A stretch of 64,000 nucleotides of DNA from Candidatus Flexifilum breve (GCA_016717205.1 JADKGC010000009.1:248001-312000), one strand, 5' to 3'. Positions 17,178 to 26,739 are shown, numbered from the stretch's first letter. A program made the numbers and translations. The notes: a model not told the origin generated them from the sequence alone.

Positions 17178-19520
17178 TCACCTCACTTGAATGCGAACGG
17201 GTAGAACGCCGATCACGCCGTCCAGAGCTTCGCCGCTGGTTACCGGCAGGTCATGCGCGGCATCGGTAAACTCGTAGACCTTGACCCACAACTGATACTC
17301 GCCTGCGGGCAAATCGGCGGGCAGTTCGACGGCGCGGTTATCCCACACAGGTGCGTCAGGGATCCACGTACTGGTCGGCCTAAAGCCGCCCCCCGGCGCG
17401 AGATCCAACTGCGCAATCGGCGCTCCATTCACATCTCTGACGAAGAAGGCGACCGTGTAATTACCTGTGATCGGCACATCGGTTTGCCAGTACAGGGAAA
17501 TGGGCAGTACTGACCCCGGCGTATACGTGTCACCCGCGGGCAGTTCGTACGCGCGCAGATGCAGCGTTTCACCGAAGACCAACTCGGTCGTAGCTTCAGG
17601 AGCACGATAGGCATACTGATCGGGCGCGCTCACCGTGCTGTATTCGACCAGCCACGTGAAATCGCCGAGCCGCCAGTATTGCACAGGATAGTAGTGGGCG
17701 GACAGAAAGCGCTCCACCGGACGCGCGCTCCACCAGATATCCGGACTGCCATCTTCGAGCAGCCATAGGCGGTCATGCGTCAGCGCGAGGTTGTGCAGCA
17801 GGCGAATAGTCTGGCTCGTCAGCAGCGCGGCGGGGTTATCGGCGACGATCTGCGCGGGCTGCTCCTCGCTGGGACGCTCGCCGGGTTGCAGGGGTAAGCC
17901 GATCACCCGTCCGGCGTTCCACAGCTTCCCGGCATTCACAAAAAACGTCTCGTAGCGCGGGCTGCTCAAGAGGATCACGTCGCCGGGATCAGTTTCGGTC
18001 TCCAACAGGGGCAAGGCCGCGACCAGCGATTGATCGAAGGCCCGGTAGCGGGCATCTGCGCCATAGAGATCGACCAACCCAACTCCCAGCACGACGACGA
18101 AGGCCGCCGGCAGCACCGGCCAACCGCGACTCCGGCGCCAGATAAAGAAGCCCGCCCCGATCACCATGAGCGCGAACAGCCCCACATAGATAGGACGTTC
18201 AATCTGCGTCCACGCAATGTCCGCCGGATAGACGCCCCACAACTGCGGAATCATGACCGGGCGCAGATACTGCACGACATTCAGGCCCCCGCCCCACTCG
18301 ATCAGCCGATCCGCCTCGGGAGGCAGGAGGTCGACATAAGCATCCAACCGCAGCGACGCGCCCGTGATCTGAATCCACAGGCCGTAGAGCATGAGCGGCG
18401 CGGCGACCCACCACCATACGGATCGCCCTTCGGCAAGTTGCTCGAGAATGGGCAGCGCGCCAATGAGCAGAAACGGGATCACTTGAATGAGGAAGCGGGG
18501 TGGAAACGACAGCCCGCCGAACCAATGCACGCCGTTCAACCACGCATAGGCCAGCGCGAAACTCAGCAGTAGGCCGCTGATTGCCACGGGGTAGCGCACC
18601 TGCCCTCGGCGCAGCAGCACCATCATTCCCGGCAGCGCGAGCAGCACAACGGGCGATGTGCCCCACACACTGCCGCCGGGACTAAGCAGATATGTATGCA
18701 GGGCGGTCAGAAAGTAACGCGGCGTCCCTTCACCCAATATCCGCAGCAGATTGAAGCGGCTGCCCGCGCCGAGGACTTCTCCGAACAACGTCAGCGCTGT
18801 GAAGATCACCGTGAGCAGCGCCAGAGTGACACCGCCAGCGACCAGCAACCGCCGCCAGGGCACGCCGTGGAGCGGCGGCAGCGCCAGAATCAGGAGTGCG
18901 GGCACCGCGAGCACCGCCGAGGCTTTGGTCAGAACGAGGCCCATGAGCGCGAGGAAGAGCGCCGCGGCCAGCGGCAGCGAGCGATAGCTGCGGAGGCGCA
19001 ATCGTTCGATGAGGTAAGCGCTGGTAAGCAGCAGCAGCAGCATGAGCGGTTCGCGGAAAAACGTCTTGCTGTAGACCCACAGCACGGTGCACGCGGCGAA
19101 TACGACCGCGGCCAAAATCGACGTGCGTTCACGGTAGCCGAGCGTCCGTGCGTAACTATAGAGCACGCACACAGCCAGCGCGCCGATGATCACATTGAGC
19201 AAATAGACGGTGTGCACCAACCCGAGCGGAGTCAGTTTAGCGAGCGCGTACAGGGGGGCCGCCGCCAACACCTGCAGCGGTTCGACATTGCCGCTTTGCA
19301 GGGGCAGCCGATGCGCCGCGTCAAAGTTTTCGGGCGGGAACTGCCACGCGGAGAGGTCGAGCAGGTAGTCGCCATAGTCGACGACACTGCTCACCGTATC
19401 CAAAAGACGGCGCGCATCGCCGCTTTCGACGTGCGCGCTGTAGGTGGTCAGATACAGGCTGGCGCTGAGGACGAACAGCAGGATCAATGTCTGCGTTCGT
19501 CCCCGTTGGGAGGCTGGCAT
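17178..19520 (-). CDS. large GT-C type membrane protein with C-terminal beta-rich domain
   Basis: A 780-residue protein with about twelve transmembrane helices in residues 10-470 and a long soluble C-terminus. The first extracytoplasmic loop (ESGDARRLLDTVSSVVDYGDY) carries the acidic residues expected of GT-C glycosyltransferases, and FREPLMLLLLL is a common helix-start block. The tail (about 640-780) holds strands such as LHLRAYELPAGDTYTPGSVLPISLYW and AGEYQLWVKVY, resembling the end of 12403-14232. An envelope glycosylation role is likely but unproven. The upstream TPR gene ends 3 bases before its start. Confidence 0.72.
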   Translation of the reverse strand: MPASQRGRTQTLILLFVLSASLYLTTYSAHVESGDARRLLDTVSSVVDYGDYLLDLSAWQFPPENFDAAHRLPLQSGNVEPLQVLAAAPLYALAKLTPLGLVHTVYLLNVIIGALAVCVLYSYARTLGYRERTSILAAVVFAACTVLWVYSKTFFREPLMLLLLLTSAYLIERLRLRSYRSLPLAAALFLALMGLVLTKASAVLAVPALLILALPPLHGVPWRRLLVAGGVTLALLTVIFTALTLFGEVLGAGSRFNLLRILGEGTPRYFLTALHTYLLSPGGSVWGTSPVVLLALPGMMVLLRRGQVRYPVAISGLLLSFALAYAWLNGVHWFGGLSFPPRFLIQVIPFLLIGALPILEQLAEGRSVWWWVAAPLMLYGLWIQITGASLRLDAYVDLLPPEADRLIEWGGGLNVVQYLRPVMIPQLWGVYPADIAWTQIERPIYVGLFALMVIGAGFFIWRRSRGWPVLPAAFVVVLGVGLVDLYGADARYRAFDQSLVAALPLLETETDPGDVILLSSPRYETFFVNAGKLWNAGRVIGLPLQPGERPSEEQPAQIVADNPAALLTSQTIRLLHNLALTHDRLWLLEDGSPDIWWSARPVERFLSAHYYPVQYWRLGDFTWLVEYSTVSAPDQYAYRAPEATTELVFGETLHLRAYELPAGDTYTPGSVLPISLYWQTDVPITGNYTVAFFVRDVNGAPIAQLDLAPGGGFRPTSTWIPDAPVWDNRAVELPADLPAGEYQLWVKVYEFTDAAHDLPVTSGEALDGVIGVLPVRIQVR

Positions 19521-19523
19521 GAG

Positions 19524-20066
19524 TTACGAGCTGCCGCCCCCGGTCAGGCGATTGCGAATGCCGATCAAACCCTTGAGCACCCGCTGTGACGGGGTGAGGT
19601 TATCAATCTGCTCCAGACCCACTTCATAGGTGGACGCGCCCTGCATCAGCTTACCGTCGCGCACCTGCAGGTCGCCCATCGCCATGAGCGTGTCAGCGTA
19701 CATCTGCTTCTCGCCAAGTTCCTCGAACACATCAGCAGCTTGACGATAGCAGGTATACGCTTGTTCCTTGTCGCCCAACGCCCGGTAAACCTTGCCCATA
19801 TTGCCGAGCACCATGGCGGCGCGCTTGGCGTCACTCTGATTCTGGAACATGCGCAGGCTTTCCTGCATCGAGTCGAGCGCCGGTTGGTATGCACCGAGAG
19901 CATGGTGCACTAAACCAATGTTGACGCCCATTTCAGCGGCAAGATCTGCTTGCCCTTCAGCCGTATAGGCTTCCTGCGCCTGATGGAACTGCTTGAGCGC
20001 CGCTTCATATTCTTTCTGCTGGAACAGTTTGACGCCTTGTTCTTGAAGTTGTTTTGCGCTGCTCAT
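19524..20066 (-). CDS. tetratricopeptide repeat protein
   Basis: A 180-residue soluble protein made of about four TPR units: residues 5-38 (GVKLFQQKEYEAALKQFHQA), 45-78 (NIGLVHHALGAYQPALDS), 85-118 (NMGKVYRALGDKEQAYTCY) and 125-158 (MGDLQVRDGKLMQGASTY). TPRs are protein-protein interaction scaffolds; the partner is unknown. It sits between a double-HTH regulator (8 bases upstream) and the membrane glycosyltransferase, in a likely three- or four-gene transcript, so an adaptor role for one of these is a reasonable guess and no more. Confidence 0.85.
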   Translation of the reverse strand: MSSAKQLQEQGVKLFQQKEYEAALKQFHQAQEAYTAEGQADLAAEMGVNIGLVHHALGAYQPALDSMQESLRMFQNQSDAKRAAMVLGNMGKVYRALGDKEQAYTCYRQAADVFEELGEKQMYADTLMAMGDLQVRDGKLMQGASTYEVGLEQIDNLTPSQRVLKGLIGIRNRLTGGGSS

Positions 20067-20074
20067 TCTATCCT

Positions 20075-20821
20075 CTACATCGAAATATTCAGGACGCTCT
20101 CGCCCACCTTGCGGAGCTTGTCGGCAGGCATCGTGCTAAACATGATCGCGATTTCGATGAACCCAAGGTTGATCGGATTCGCGGCGAACTTGCGAATGTC
20201 GTCAGGGAGCTTGGTGAAGTGCTGCCACTCTTCGCGCAGCGCTAACCATTCGCCCAAATGACTCTGGCTTTCCAAAAAGAAGGGGATGTTCTTCCGAACA
20301 CAGTTCGAGAGCACGGTCAGCTCGTGCATGGGCAGCGGCATCTCGCCCAGTTCATAAGCGTTGATGCGGTCCACGGGCAAGCCGCTCTCGTCGGCCATCT
20401 GTTCCAGCGTCATCCCGCGTTCTTCACGCGCCAAGCGCAGCAGCGCGCCGATCATGCGGGTGCGCAGCGCGATATATTCTTCCTGCGCGCTGGTCTTTTC
20501 ATCCGCATCCGCCTGCAAGGTATCCATGCCCCAGAAGTGGCTCACCGGAACATCGAGATAGTAGGCGAGCAGTTCCAACTGCGGTAAGGATGGGGACGCA
20601 TCGCCGAATTCCCACGCTTCGATCACATCGGGAGTGGTTCGCAGCAGGCGCGCGCAATCGTCCAAACCTCGGCCAGCCTTCTCCCGCGCATCGCGCAGCA
20701 GTACGCCGATCATCTTGCCCCGAATGCGGTACGATTCACCAAAGTCCATCGGCTTTGGCTCAGGCTGTTCATTGTTATCTGCACGCGCTTTTTTGAAGCG
20801 AGCGCCAAAACCTTTCAACAT
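20075..20821 (-). CDS. regulator with two XRE-type helix-turn-helix domains
   Basis: A 248-residue protein with two tandem XRE-family HTH domains: residues about 35-95 (LLRDAREKAGRGLDDCARLLRTTPDVIEAWE) and about 118-175 (LLRLAREERGMTLEQMADESGLPVDRINAYELGEMPLP). In both, the segment before the first helix (RIRGKMIGVLLR, ALRTRMIGALLR) is alike, so the pair looks like an internal duplication. The C-terminal 70 residues are helical with no known domain. It could bind an extended operator as a monomer. It is divergent from the histidine kinase gene at 20903 and shares an 81-base intergenic region with it. Confidence 0.88.
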   Translation of the reverse strand: MLKGFGARFKKARADNNEQPEPKPMDFGESYRIRGKMIGVLLRDAREKAGRGLDDCARLLRTTPDVIEAWEFGDASPSLPQLELLAYYLDVPVSHFWGMDTLQADADEKTSAQEEYIALRTRMIGALLRLAREERGMTLEQMADESGLPVDRINAYELGEMPLPMHELTVLSNCVRKNIPFFLESQSHLGEWLALREEWQHFTKLPDDIRKFAANPINLGFIEIAIMFSTMPADKLRKVGESVLNISM

Positions 20822-20848
20822 CGTCGCCCCTCCCAGAGTTCTAGCGCG

Positions 20849-20877
20849 ATCTTACACGTTTTTACAACAATCGACAA
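20849..20877 (-). promoter_or_regulatory. predicted sigma70-type promoter of the double-XRE gene
   Basis: On the minus strand TTGTCG (20877-20872) and TAAGAT (20854-20849) are separated by 17 bases, ending 27 bases before the ATG at 20821. The -35 element overlaps the region just upstream of the opposite promoter, so autoregulation of both genes by the XRE protein is possible. Confidence 0.5.
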
Positions 20878-20890
20878 TTCAGAAGCGCGT

Positions 20891-20896
20891 TATAAT
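20891..20896 (+). promoter_or_regulatory. -10 box of the histidine kinase gene; possible leaderless start
   Basis: A consensus TATAAT ends 6 bases before the GTG at 20903, so transcription would start at or next to the start codon. No ribosome site precedes the GTG. No good -35 box is present at 16-18 bases. Either the message is leaderless or translation begins at ATG 20933. Confidence 0.5.
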
Positions 20897-20902
20897 GACA
20901 CT

Positions 20903-22924
20903 GTGAATCGAATACATGGGTCTAGACTAAATATGGTTGCCCCACCGCAGGAAGCTTTCTTACGAATCGCGCATGATGTCATTCTTCGTCTGGGAACGAT
21001 TCTCGACCTACCCCGACTGATCGCCGCCATTGTTCAGGAGACGCGTGGTCTCACGAACTGTGAACGCGTCGAGGTCTTACTAGTCAACGAAGAAGAAGGT
21101 ATTCTGTCGCTGAGCCGCAGCGAAGGCGTCTCGCTGTATGCCGAGTATCCGGCAGTAACAGCGTGGAAAGCCGGTAATCTTTACACGGCGACCACCGGAG
21201 AGTACTTTATACTGGCGAAGACCGATGCGTTCGTCGGCTTGCCCCTGCACAGCGAGTCCAAGTTCATCGGCGTGCTGCTGCTCGAAAACCCGGGTTCGCT
21301 CCAGCCCGTGCCCGCCGAAACGCAGGCACTGCTCAATGCCATCGCCCCCGGCCTCGCCATTTTGCTGCGCAATGCCCGGCAGCACAGCGAGACGGTCAAG
21401 TCGCTCGATACGCGCATGTTTGAACTCAGTATCTTCAATCAGATCGACCGCGAGCTGAGCGATACGATTGACCTGCCGCAGGTCTTCGACATGACGCTCG
21501 ACTGGGCGATGCGCTATACCAATGCCAACGCCGGTTCACTGTCGCTGTACAACCAAAACGATGATGAGCTCAAGTTTGTCGTGGATCTCGGCTACGAATC
21601 GACTCCGGAAGACATGGCAATGCTGCGCTCCGTCTCATCGGGCGGTATCGCGCATCGTGTGGCGCTCTCGGCCTTCGCCGAGCTCGTGCCTGATGTGATG
21701 ACGGACAAAGACTATCTCGAACTTTCGAATTCCATTCGCTCGCACATGTCCGTCCCAGTCACCCGCGAAGATCGCGTGATCGCGGTCATTTCGATTGAAA
21801 GCCGTCAGATCAACGCCTTCACCGAAGACCACATTAATTTTGTCGAAAAGCTGGCGGCGCGCGCCGGCGTGGCGATTGATAACGCCCGCCTCTTCACCGA
21901 GACCGTCCGCGAGCGTGAAAAGCTCTCGCACATTCTCGCCGAAGTCGCCGACGGCGTCATTGTTGTCAGCGAAGACGAGCGGATCATCCTCATCAATCAG
22001 GCGGCCATCGCCGCTTTCCGGTTGTCACCGGAACCGGACTATGAAGGTCGCTTCCTGAGCGAAGTCGTCGATGATCACGACTTTGTCGAAGTGCTCCGCG
22101 CAACCACCGGCCTCAAGAACAAGGCGCTCGTCGAAATCGTGCTGCCCAACGGTAATACGTATTATGTCGATTTCTCGCCGCGCCCGGACATCGGCTGGAT
22201 CATCGTGATGAACGACATCACACCGCTGCGCAAAACCGACCAGTTGAAGCGCGACCTCGTCGCCACGGTGTCACATGACCTCAAGCAGCCGCTCAGCGTG
22301 ATGAATGGCTATCTCGATCTCATTCAGATGAGTCAGAAGCTGGACACGCGCGGTGAAGGCTATGTGCGCATGATCGTGCGCTCGATCCACAACATGCGCC
22401 AGTTGATCGATGACCTACTGGATCTCGCCAAGATCGATGCGGGTGTGGAGATCAACATGCAACCTGTCCCCATCGCCTCGCTCATCACCGACTGTCTGGA
22501 AGGCACCAAGCGGTTGGCCGACGCCAAAGCGATGCGCGTGGAAGTCGATGTCGCGCCGGATTTACCCTATGTGAGCGGTGACCCGAATCGCCTGCTTCAG
22601 GTCTTCAACAATCTCGTCAGTAACGCGATCAAATACACGCCGCCGGAAGGCACAATCCACATTTCCGCGGAATCGCTCAAAAATGCCGTGCGCATCAAGG
22701 TCAAAGACAGTGGGGTTGGGATCAGCCCGGAAGATCAGGCGCGCATCTTCGACCGCTTCTACCGCGTTCGCCGCCCGGAAAACGAGAGTATCGAGGGAAC
22801 AGGGTTGGGGCTGACGATTGTGCAAAAACTGGTGGAAGCCCACCACGGTCAGATCGGGCTGGAAAGCTTTCTCGGCGAAGGGTCCACCTTCTATGTGACC
22901 CTGCCGCGCCACGAGGATAATTAA
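20903..22924 (+). CDS. cytoplasmic GAF-GAF-PAS sensor histidine kinase
   Basis: A 673-residue sensor kinase with no transmembrane segment. Residues about 15-155 and 175-325 are GAF-like domains (the second includes SVPVTREDRVIAVISIES), 345-440 a PAS domain (DGVIVVSEDERIILINQAAI), 448-515 the HisKA dimerisation domain with the phosphoacceptor His458 in ATVSHDLKQPL, and 560-670 the ATPase domain with N box NLVSNAIKY, G1 DSGVGIS and G2 GTGLGLTIVQ. It should autophosphorylate and pass phosphate to a response regulator; none is adjacent, the nearest being at 55661. The start is GTG 20903 (ATG 20933 is the alternative). Which small molecule or redox signal the GAF domains sense is not evident. Confidence 0.92.
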   Translation: MNRIHGSRLNMVAPPQEAFLRIAHDVILRLGTILDLPRLIAAIVQETRGLTNCERVEVLLVNEEEGILSLSRSEGVSLYAEYPAVTAWKAGNLYTATTGEYFILAKTDAFVGLPLHSESKFIGVLLLENPGSLQPVPAETQALLNAIAPGLAILLRNARQHSETVKSLDTRMFELSIFNQIDRELSDTIDLPQVFDMTLDWAMRYTNANAGSLSLYNQNDDELKFVVDLGYESTPEDMAMLRSVSSGGIAHRVALSAFAELVPDVMTDKDYLELSNSIRSHMSVPVTREDRVIAVISIESRQINAFTEDHINFVEKLAARAGVAIDNARLFTETVREREKLSHILAEVADGVIVVSEDERIILINQAAIAAFRLSPEPDYEGRFLSEVVDDHDFVEVLRATTGLKNKALVEIVLPNGNTYYVDFSPRPDIGWIIVMNDITPLRKTDQLKRDLVATVSHDLKQPLSVMNGYLDLIQMSQKLDTRGEGYVRMIVRSIHNMRQLIDDLLDLAKIDAGVEINMQPVPIASLITDCLEGTKRLADAKAMRVEVDVAPDLPYVSGDPNRLLQVFNNLVSNAIKYTPPEGTIHISAESLKNAVRIKVKDSGVGISPEDQARIFDRFYRVRRPENESIEGTGLGLTIVQKLVEAHHGQIGLESFLGEGSTFYVTLPRHEDN

Positions 22925-22947
22925 AGAGGGGACAGACTGTCCCCTCT
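22925..22947. terminator. hairpin between convergent genes
   Basis: A 9-bp perfect stem (AGAGGGGAC with GTCCCCTCT), loop AGACT, directly after the kinase stop and before the end of the convergent permease gene. No T run. Likely a shared terminator. Confidence 0.6.
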
Positions 22948-22959
22948 GGTTCACTGCTG

Positions 22960-24945
22960 TTACTGCGCCGGACGTGAAGTGGCCGCGCGCTCTTCCTCTT
23001 CCCCGACCAGCATATCGTGGCCCCCTTCATCGGTATGATGATGAATTTGATAAGGTACGGTGGTGACCACCACCCGCTCCAAACCGGCCAGCGCTAAGTT
23101 GAAGATCACCGCCGTGTTCTGGTGCAGCGCCTGTTCCCAGTACGTATCCATCACCAGATGCCCCATGATGACGTGAATATAGCATTCCGGGTCGCGTGCC
23201 TGCAGGCTCAGGATATATTCGCGCAGCGGCTCGGCCAGCAAGCGGTACGGCGAGTCAATCACATGCAGGCGACCTTCGCCGATGCGCTTCTGCCATTTCT
23301 CTTGCACGAGCGCCGTCTTCTCCGGCTTCACGCCGATGTGAACAGCGTGCCAGTCTTCGCTGAGCGCCTTTGCCACATTGACCATGCGCACCGTTTCGGC
23401 ATGCACATCGTCCACGAGGATGAGGGTCTGCACATTGCGCTTCATCGTGTCCGGTTTCGCGCTGATTTCCCAGCTCAAGGCCTTGGCGACGTCCTTATAG
23501 TGCCGGTGAATGCGGAAGAAGATTAGGACGAGCGTCGGGATGATGATGACGACGAACCACGCGCCGGTTGCGAACTTGGTAATGGCAAATACCAACATGA
23601 CGATGCCCGTGCAGATCGCACCAATCGCGCTGATGGTCATCTTCAGCCGCCAGCGCGGATCGTAGTGCATGGGCGCTTCTAGGCCCTGCACCACTTCACC
23701 CGGCTTGAGTTTGCCGACGCGGCGCAGGTGGATCACCATACCCGCTTGCGACAGCGTGAAACTCAAGAACACGCCGACCGCATACAACGGAATCAGCGCC
23801 GTCGTTCGCGCATCGGCGATGATCACGAGGATGATGGCGAAGAACGAGAGCGCGACGATCCCCCAAGAGAACACCAGACGGCCACCGCGGAAGGTCAGCT
23901 GACGGGGCAAAAAGCCATCACCCGCCTGCAGCGCGGCTAAGCGCGGAAAGTCCGCGTAGCTGGTGTTCGCCGCCATCAACAGGATGAGCGCAGTCCCCGC
24001 CAGCAGCAGCAGGTGGAAGATACTGTTCTCGCCGTAGATCGCATGGCCCATCTGCGAGATGACCGTTTCGACTTCGCTCGGCACCGCATGCACCTGATTG
24101 GCGATGAACGTCACGCCGAGGAACATCAGGATGAGGATCGAGCTCATCCACACCAAGGTGATGGCCGCGTTCTTGCTCCGCGGCTCCTTGAAGGCCTGAA
24201 TGCCGTTAGAGATGGCTTCAATCCCGGTGAGCGCCGTGCAACCACTGGAGAACGCGCGCAGCACCAAAAACAGCGTGAGCGGTTCGACCACGTCGTGATG
24301 AATGGCTTCAACGCCAGTCACCTGATCGATGGTGCCAGTCGCCACCTTGATCAGGCCGACGATGATCGTTATGAACATCATGCCGATGAAGAAGTACGTC
24401 GGGACGGCAAACACGCGCCCGCTCTCCTTCACCCCGCGCAAATTCACCACCATCATGAACAGAATGACGACTACGGCGATTTCGACGCGATAAGGCAGCA
24501 GGAAGGTGAAGGCCGAGGTGATCTGCGCGACACCGGAGGAGATACTCACGGCGACCGTCAGAATATAGTCGGTGAGGAGCGCCGCACCGGCGATCTGCGC
24601 GGGCGTTTCGCCGAGATTATCACGGGCGACGATATACGCGCCGCCGCCATTCGGATAAGCGAAAATCGTCTGGCGGTAGGAGATCGTCACAATGGTGAGC
24701 AAGATCGCGATGGCAATCGCAATCGGGATAGAAATGCCAAGAATATTCCCACTGGCCACCCAGGCCGCCGCGCCGCCGCCCGTCGCCAGCGCGAGGATGA
24801 GAAGGATTTCCTCGGTCGCATAAGCGGTTGACGAGAGCGCATCTGAAGCAAACACGGCGAGACCGACGGGCTTGCTAATCGCCTGATGCGGCAAATCTGC
24901 GGTTTGCAGTGGCTTGCCAAAAAGCAGGCGTCGTATGCTTTGCAT
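22960..24945 (-). CDS. APC superfamily amino-acid/cation permease with cytoplasmic C-terminal domain
   Basis: A 661-residue permease. The N-terminus HQAISKPVGLAVFASDALSSTAYATEEIL is the signature first helix of a bacterial APC subgroup (helix 1 break at SDALSST), followed by YPNGGGAYIVARDNLG and about twelve helices to residue 490. The last 160 residues are soluble (LILVDDVHAETVRMVNVAKAL, HVIMGHLVMDTYWEQ) and resemble universal-stress-type or regulatory domains of such carriers. It probably imports amino acids or potassium across the inner membrane. On the minus strand a TATAAT (24993-24988) lies 43 bases before the ATG. Confidence 0.88.
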   Translation of the reverse strand: MQSIRRLLFGKPLQTADLPHQAISKPVGLAVFASDALSSTAYATEEILLILALATGGGAAAWVASGNILGISIPIAIAIAILLTIVTISYRQTIFAYPNGGGAYIVARDNLGETPAQIAGAALLTDYILTVAVSISSGVAQITSAFTFLLPYRVEIAVVVILFMMVVNLRGVKESGRVFAVPTYFFIGMMFITIIVGLIKVATGTIDQVTGVEAIHHDVVEPLTLFLVLRAFSSGCTALTGIEAISNGIQAFKEPRSKNAAITLVWMSSILILMFLGVTFIANQVHAVPSEVETVISQMGHAIYGENSIFHLLLLAGTALILLMAANTSYADFPRLAALQAGDGFLPRQLTFRGGRLVFSWGIVALSFFAIILVIIADARTTALIPLYAVGVFLSFTLSQAGMVIHLRRVGKLKPGEVVQGLEAPMHYDPRWRLKMTISAIGAICTGIVMLVFAITKFATGAWFVVIIIPTLVLIFFRIHRHYKDVAKALSWEISAKPDTMKRNVQTLILVDDVHAETVRMVNVAKALSEDWHAVHIGVKPEKTALVQEKWQKRIGEGRLHVIDSPYRLLAEPLREYILSLQARDPECYIHVIMGHLVMDTYWEQALHQNTAVIFNLALAGLERVVVTTVPYQIHHHTDEGGHDMLVGEEEERAATSRPAQ

Positions 24946-25054
24946 TGACTTGATTCCCTGTTCAGCTATCGAGAAGACTAGAAGGAGATTATACGGGATA
25001 TTGACTCTATCGGCGGCAATCTTGATCTTTTCTTGATGTGCCTCTTAGCTAAAG

Positions 25055-25083
25055 TTGACGAGTTTTGCAGGGGACAGTATCCT
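25055..25083 (+). promoter_or_regulatory. predicted promoter of the acyl-CoA carboxylase operon
   Basis: TTGACG (25055-25060) and TATCCT (25078-25083) with a 17-base spacer, predicting a start near 25090 and a leader of about 33 bases to the ATG at 25123. It lies downstream of an earlier in-frame ATG (25033), which supports the later start codon. Confidence 0.5.
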
Positions 25084-25122
25084 AAACGTAACATTTTTCT
25101 CTATTTTTGTGGCAAACGCATA

Positions 25123-26736
25123 ATGACTTCCGTACTTAATTCACAGATCAGCACAAACAGTGAAGAATATCGGCGGAATGACACGCATAACCGCGCTCTA
25201 GTGGCTCAACTTGAGGAACGGCAGGCTCAGGTGCGGGCGGGCGGCAGCGAACGGGCCGTCCGGAAACACCTGCAAGCGGGCAAACTCCTCCCCCGCGAGC
25301 GCGTCGAACTGCTGCTCGACCCGGGTACACCTTTCCTTGAATTGAGTCCACTGGCCGCGTGGGGCATGTACAACGATGAAACGCCGGGCGCAGGCGCGGT
25401 CAACGGCATTGGGATCGTGAATGGGGTCGAGTGCATGATCGGCGCGAATGAGGCGACCATCAAAGGCGGCACCAGCTACCCGGTCACCGTGCAGAAGTCG
25501 CTGCGCGCGCAGCAAATCGCTGAGGAGAACCGCCTCCCGTTCATCTATCTCGTGGAATCCGGCGGCGCGAACCTGCCTCATCAAGCCGATCTGTTCGTCA
25601 TGGGCGGGCGCGGCTTTGCCAATCAGGCGCGCATGAGCGCGCAGGGCATCCCGCAGATCGCGCTGGTGTTCGGCAACAGCACCGCGGGTGGCGCATACGT
25701 CCCCGGCCTAAGCGACTACACCGTGCTCGTCCGCCAGCAGGCGCTGGTTTTCCTCGGCGGGCCGCCGCTCGTCAAAATGGCGACGGGGGAAGTCGTCGAC
25801 GAGGAAACGCTCGGCGGCGCGGCGATGCACGCGCAGATCTCCGGTCTCGCCGACTACATCGCGGAAAACGACTCGGATGCCATCCGTCTCGGACGCGAAA
25901 TCGTCGGGCGGCTGAACTGGCGCAAGTTCACCCCGGCCAATCGACAGACGCCGGAACCGCCGTGTTACGACCCGGACGAACTGCTCGGCATCATCCCCAG
26001 CGACACGATCCGCCAACCGCTCGACATGCGCGAAGTGCTGGCGCGCATGGTGGACGGGTCGCGCTTCATGGAGTTCAAGCCCGACTATGGATCAACGCTG
26101 GTGTGCGGTCACGCCTACCTTGACGGCTACGCGGTCGGCATCCTCGCCAATAACGGTGTGTTGTTTTCCGAGTCGGCGAACAAGGCGGCGCAGTTTATCC
26201 AACTGTGCAATCATGGCCGCATCCCGCTCATTTACCTGCAAAACATCGCCGGGTTCATGGTCGGCAGCCAAGCCGAACAACAAGGCATCGTCAAGCACGG
26301 CTCCAAGATGATCAACGCGGTCGCCAACAGCAACGTGCCCCAGTTCACCGTGCTGATCGGCGGCTCGTATGGCGCGGGCAACTACGCGATGTGCGGGCGT
26401 GCCTACGATCCGCGGCTGCTGTTCGCGTATCCTACCAGCCGCATCGCCGTGATGGGAGCAGAACAGGCAGCGGGCGTGCTCGGCATCATTCAGGAAGAAG
26501 CGGCGCGCAAGCGCGGGCAGGAGCCAGATCGTGATACGATTGAAGTCATGAAAGCGCTGACGCGGCAGAAGTTTGAGGAAGAATCCGACCCCTATTATGC
26601 GACTGCGCGGCTGTGGGACGACGGCCTGATCGATCCCCGCGCGACCCGCATGGCGCTCTCAGTCGGCTTGTCGATGTGTTATAACCGCGACTGGGTGAAC
26701 GATTCCCCGCCGCGCTATGGAAACTTCAGGATGTGA
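25123..26736 (+). CDS. acyl-CoA carboxylase carboxyltransferase (beta) subunit, MCC/GCC type
   Basis: A 537-residue carboxyltransferase that moves the carboxyl group from carboxybiotin to an acyl-CoA. ESGGANLPHQADLF, GNSTAGGAYVPGLSDYTV and FLGGPPLVKMATGEVV fit the N half, and NNGVLFSESANKAAQFIQLC, LIYLQNIAGFMVG, GGSYGAGNYAMCGRAY and FAYPTSRIAVMGAEQAAGV the C half. Those C-half blocks are closest to methylcrotonyl- and geranyl-CoA carboxylases rather than propionyl-CoA carboxylase. The alpha partner is at 31567-33537, separated from beta by the other pathway genes. The start ATG 25123 is chosen because a promoter lies between it and an upstream ATG at 25033. Confidence 0.92.
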   Translation: MTSVLNSQISTNSEEYRRNDTHNRALVAQLEERQAQVRAGGSERAVRKHLQAGKLLPRERVELLLDPGTPFLELSPLAAWGMYNDETPGAGAVNGIGIVNGVECMIGANEATIKGGTSYPVTVQKSLRAQQIAEENRLPFIYLVESGGANLPHQADLFVMGGRGFANQARMSAQGIPQIALVFGNSTAGGAYVPGLSDYTVLVRQQALVFLGGPPLVKMATGEVVDEETLGGAAMHAQISGLADYIAENDSDAIRLGREIVGRLNWRKFTPANRQTPEPPCYDPDELLGIIPSDTIRQPLDMREVLARMVDGSRFMEFKPDYGSTLVCGHAYLDGYAVGILANNGVLFSESANKAAQFIQLCNHGRIPLIYLQNIAGFMVGSQAEQQGIVKHGSKMINAVANSNVPQFTVLIGGSYGAGNYAMCGRAYDPRLLFAYPTSRIAVMGAEQAAGVLGIIQEEAARKRGQEPDRDTIEVMKALTRQKFEEESDPYYATARLWDDGLIDPRATRMALSVGLSMCYNRDWVNDSPPRYGNFRM

Positions 26737-26739
26737 AAC

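Noticed and set aside
25033..25122. Upstream in-frame start for the carboxylase beta subunit
   Set aside because: The extra 30 residues are unlike the family, and a TTGACG-N17-TATCCT promoter lies within them.
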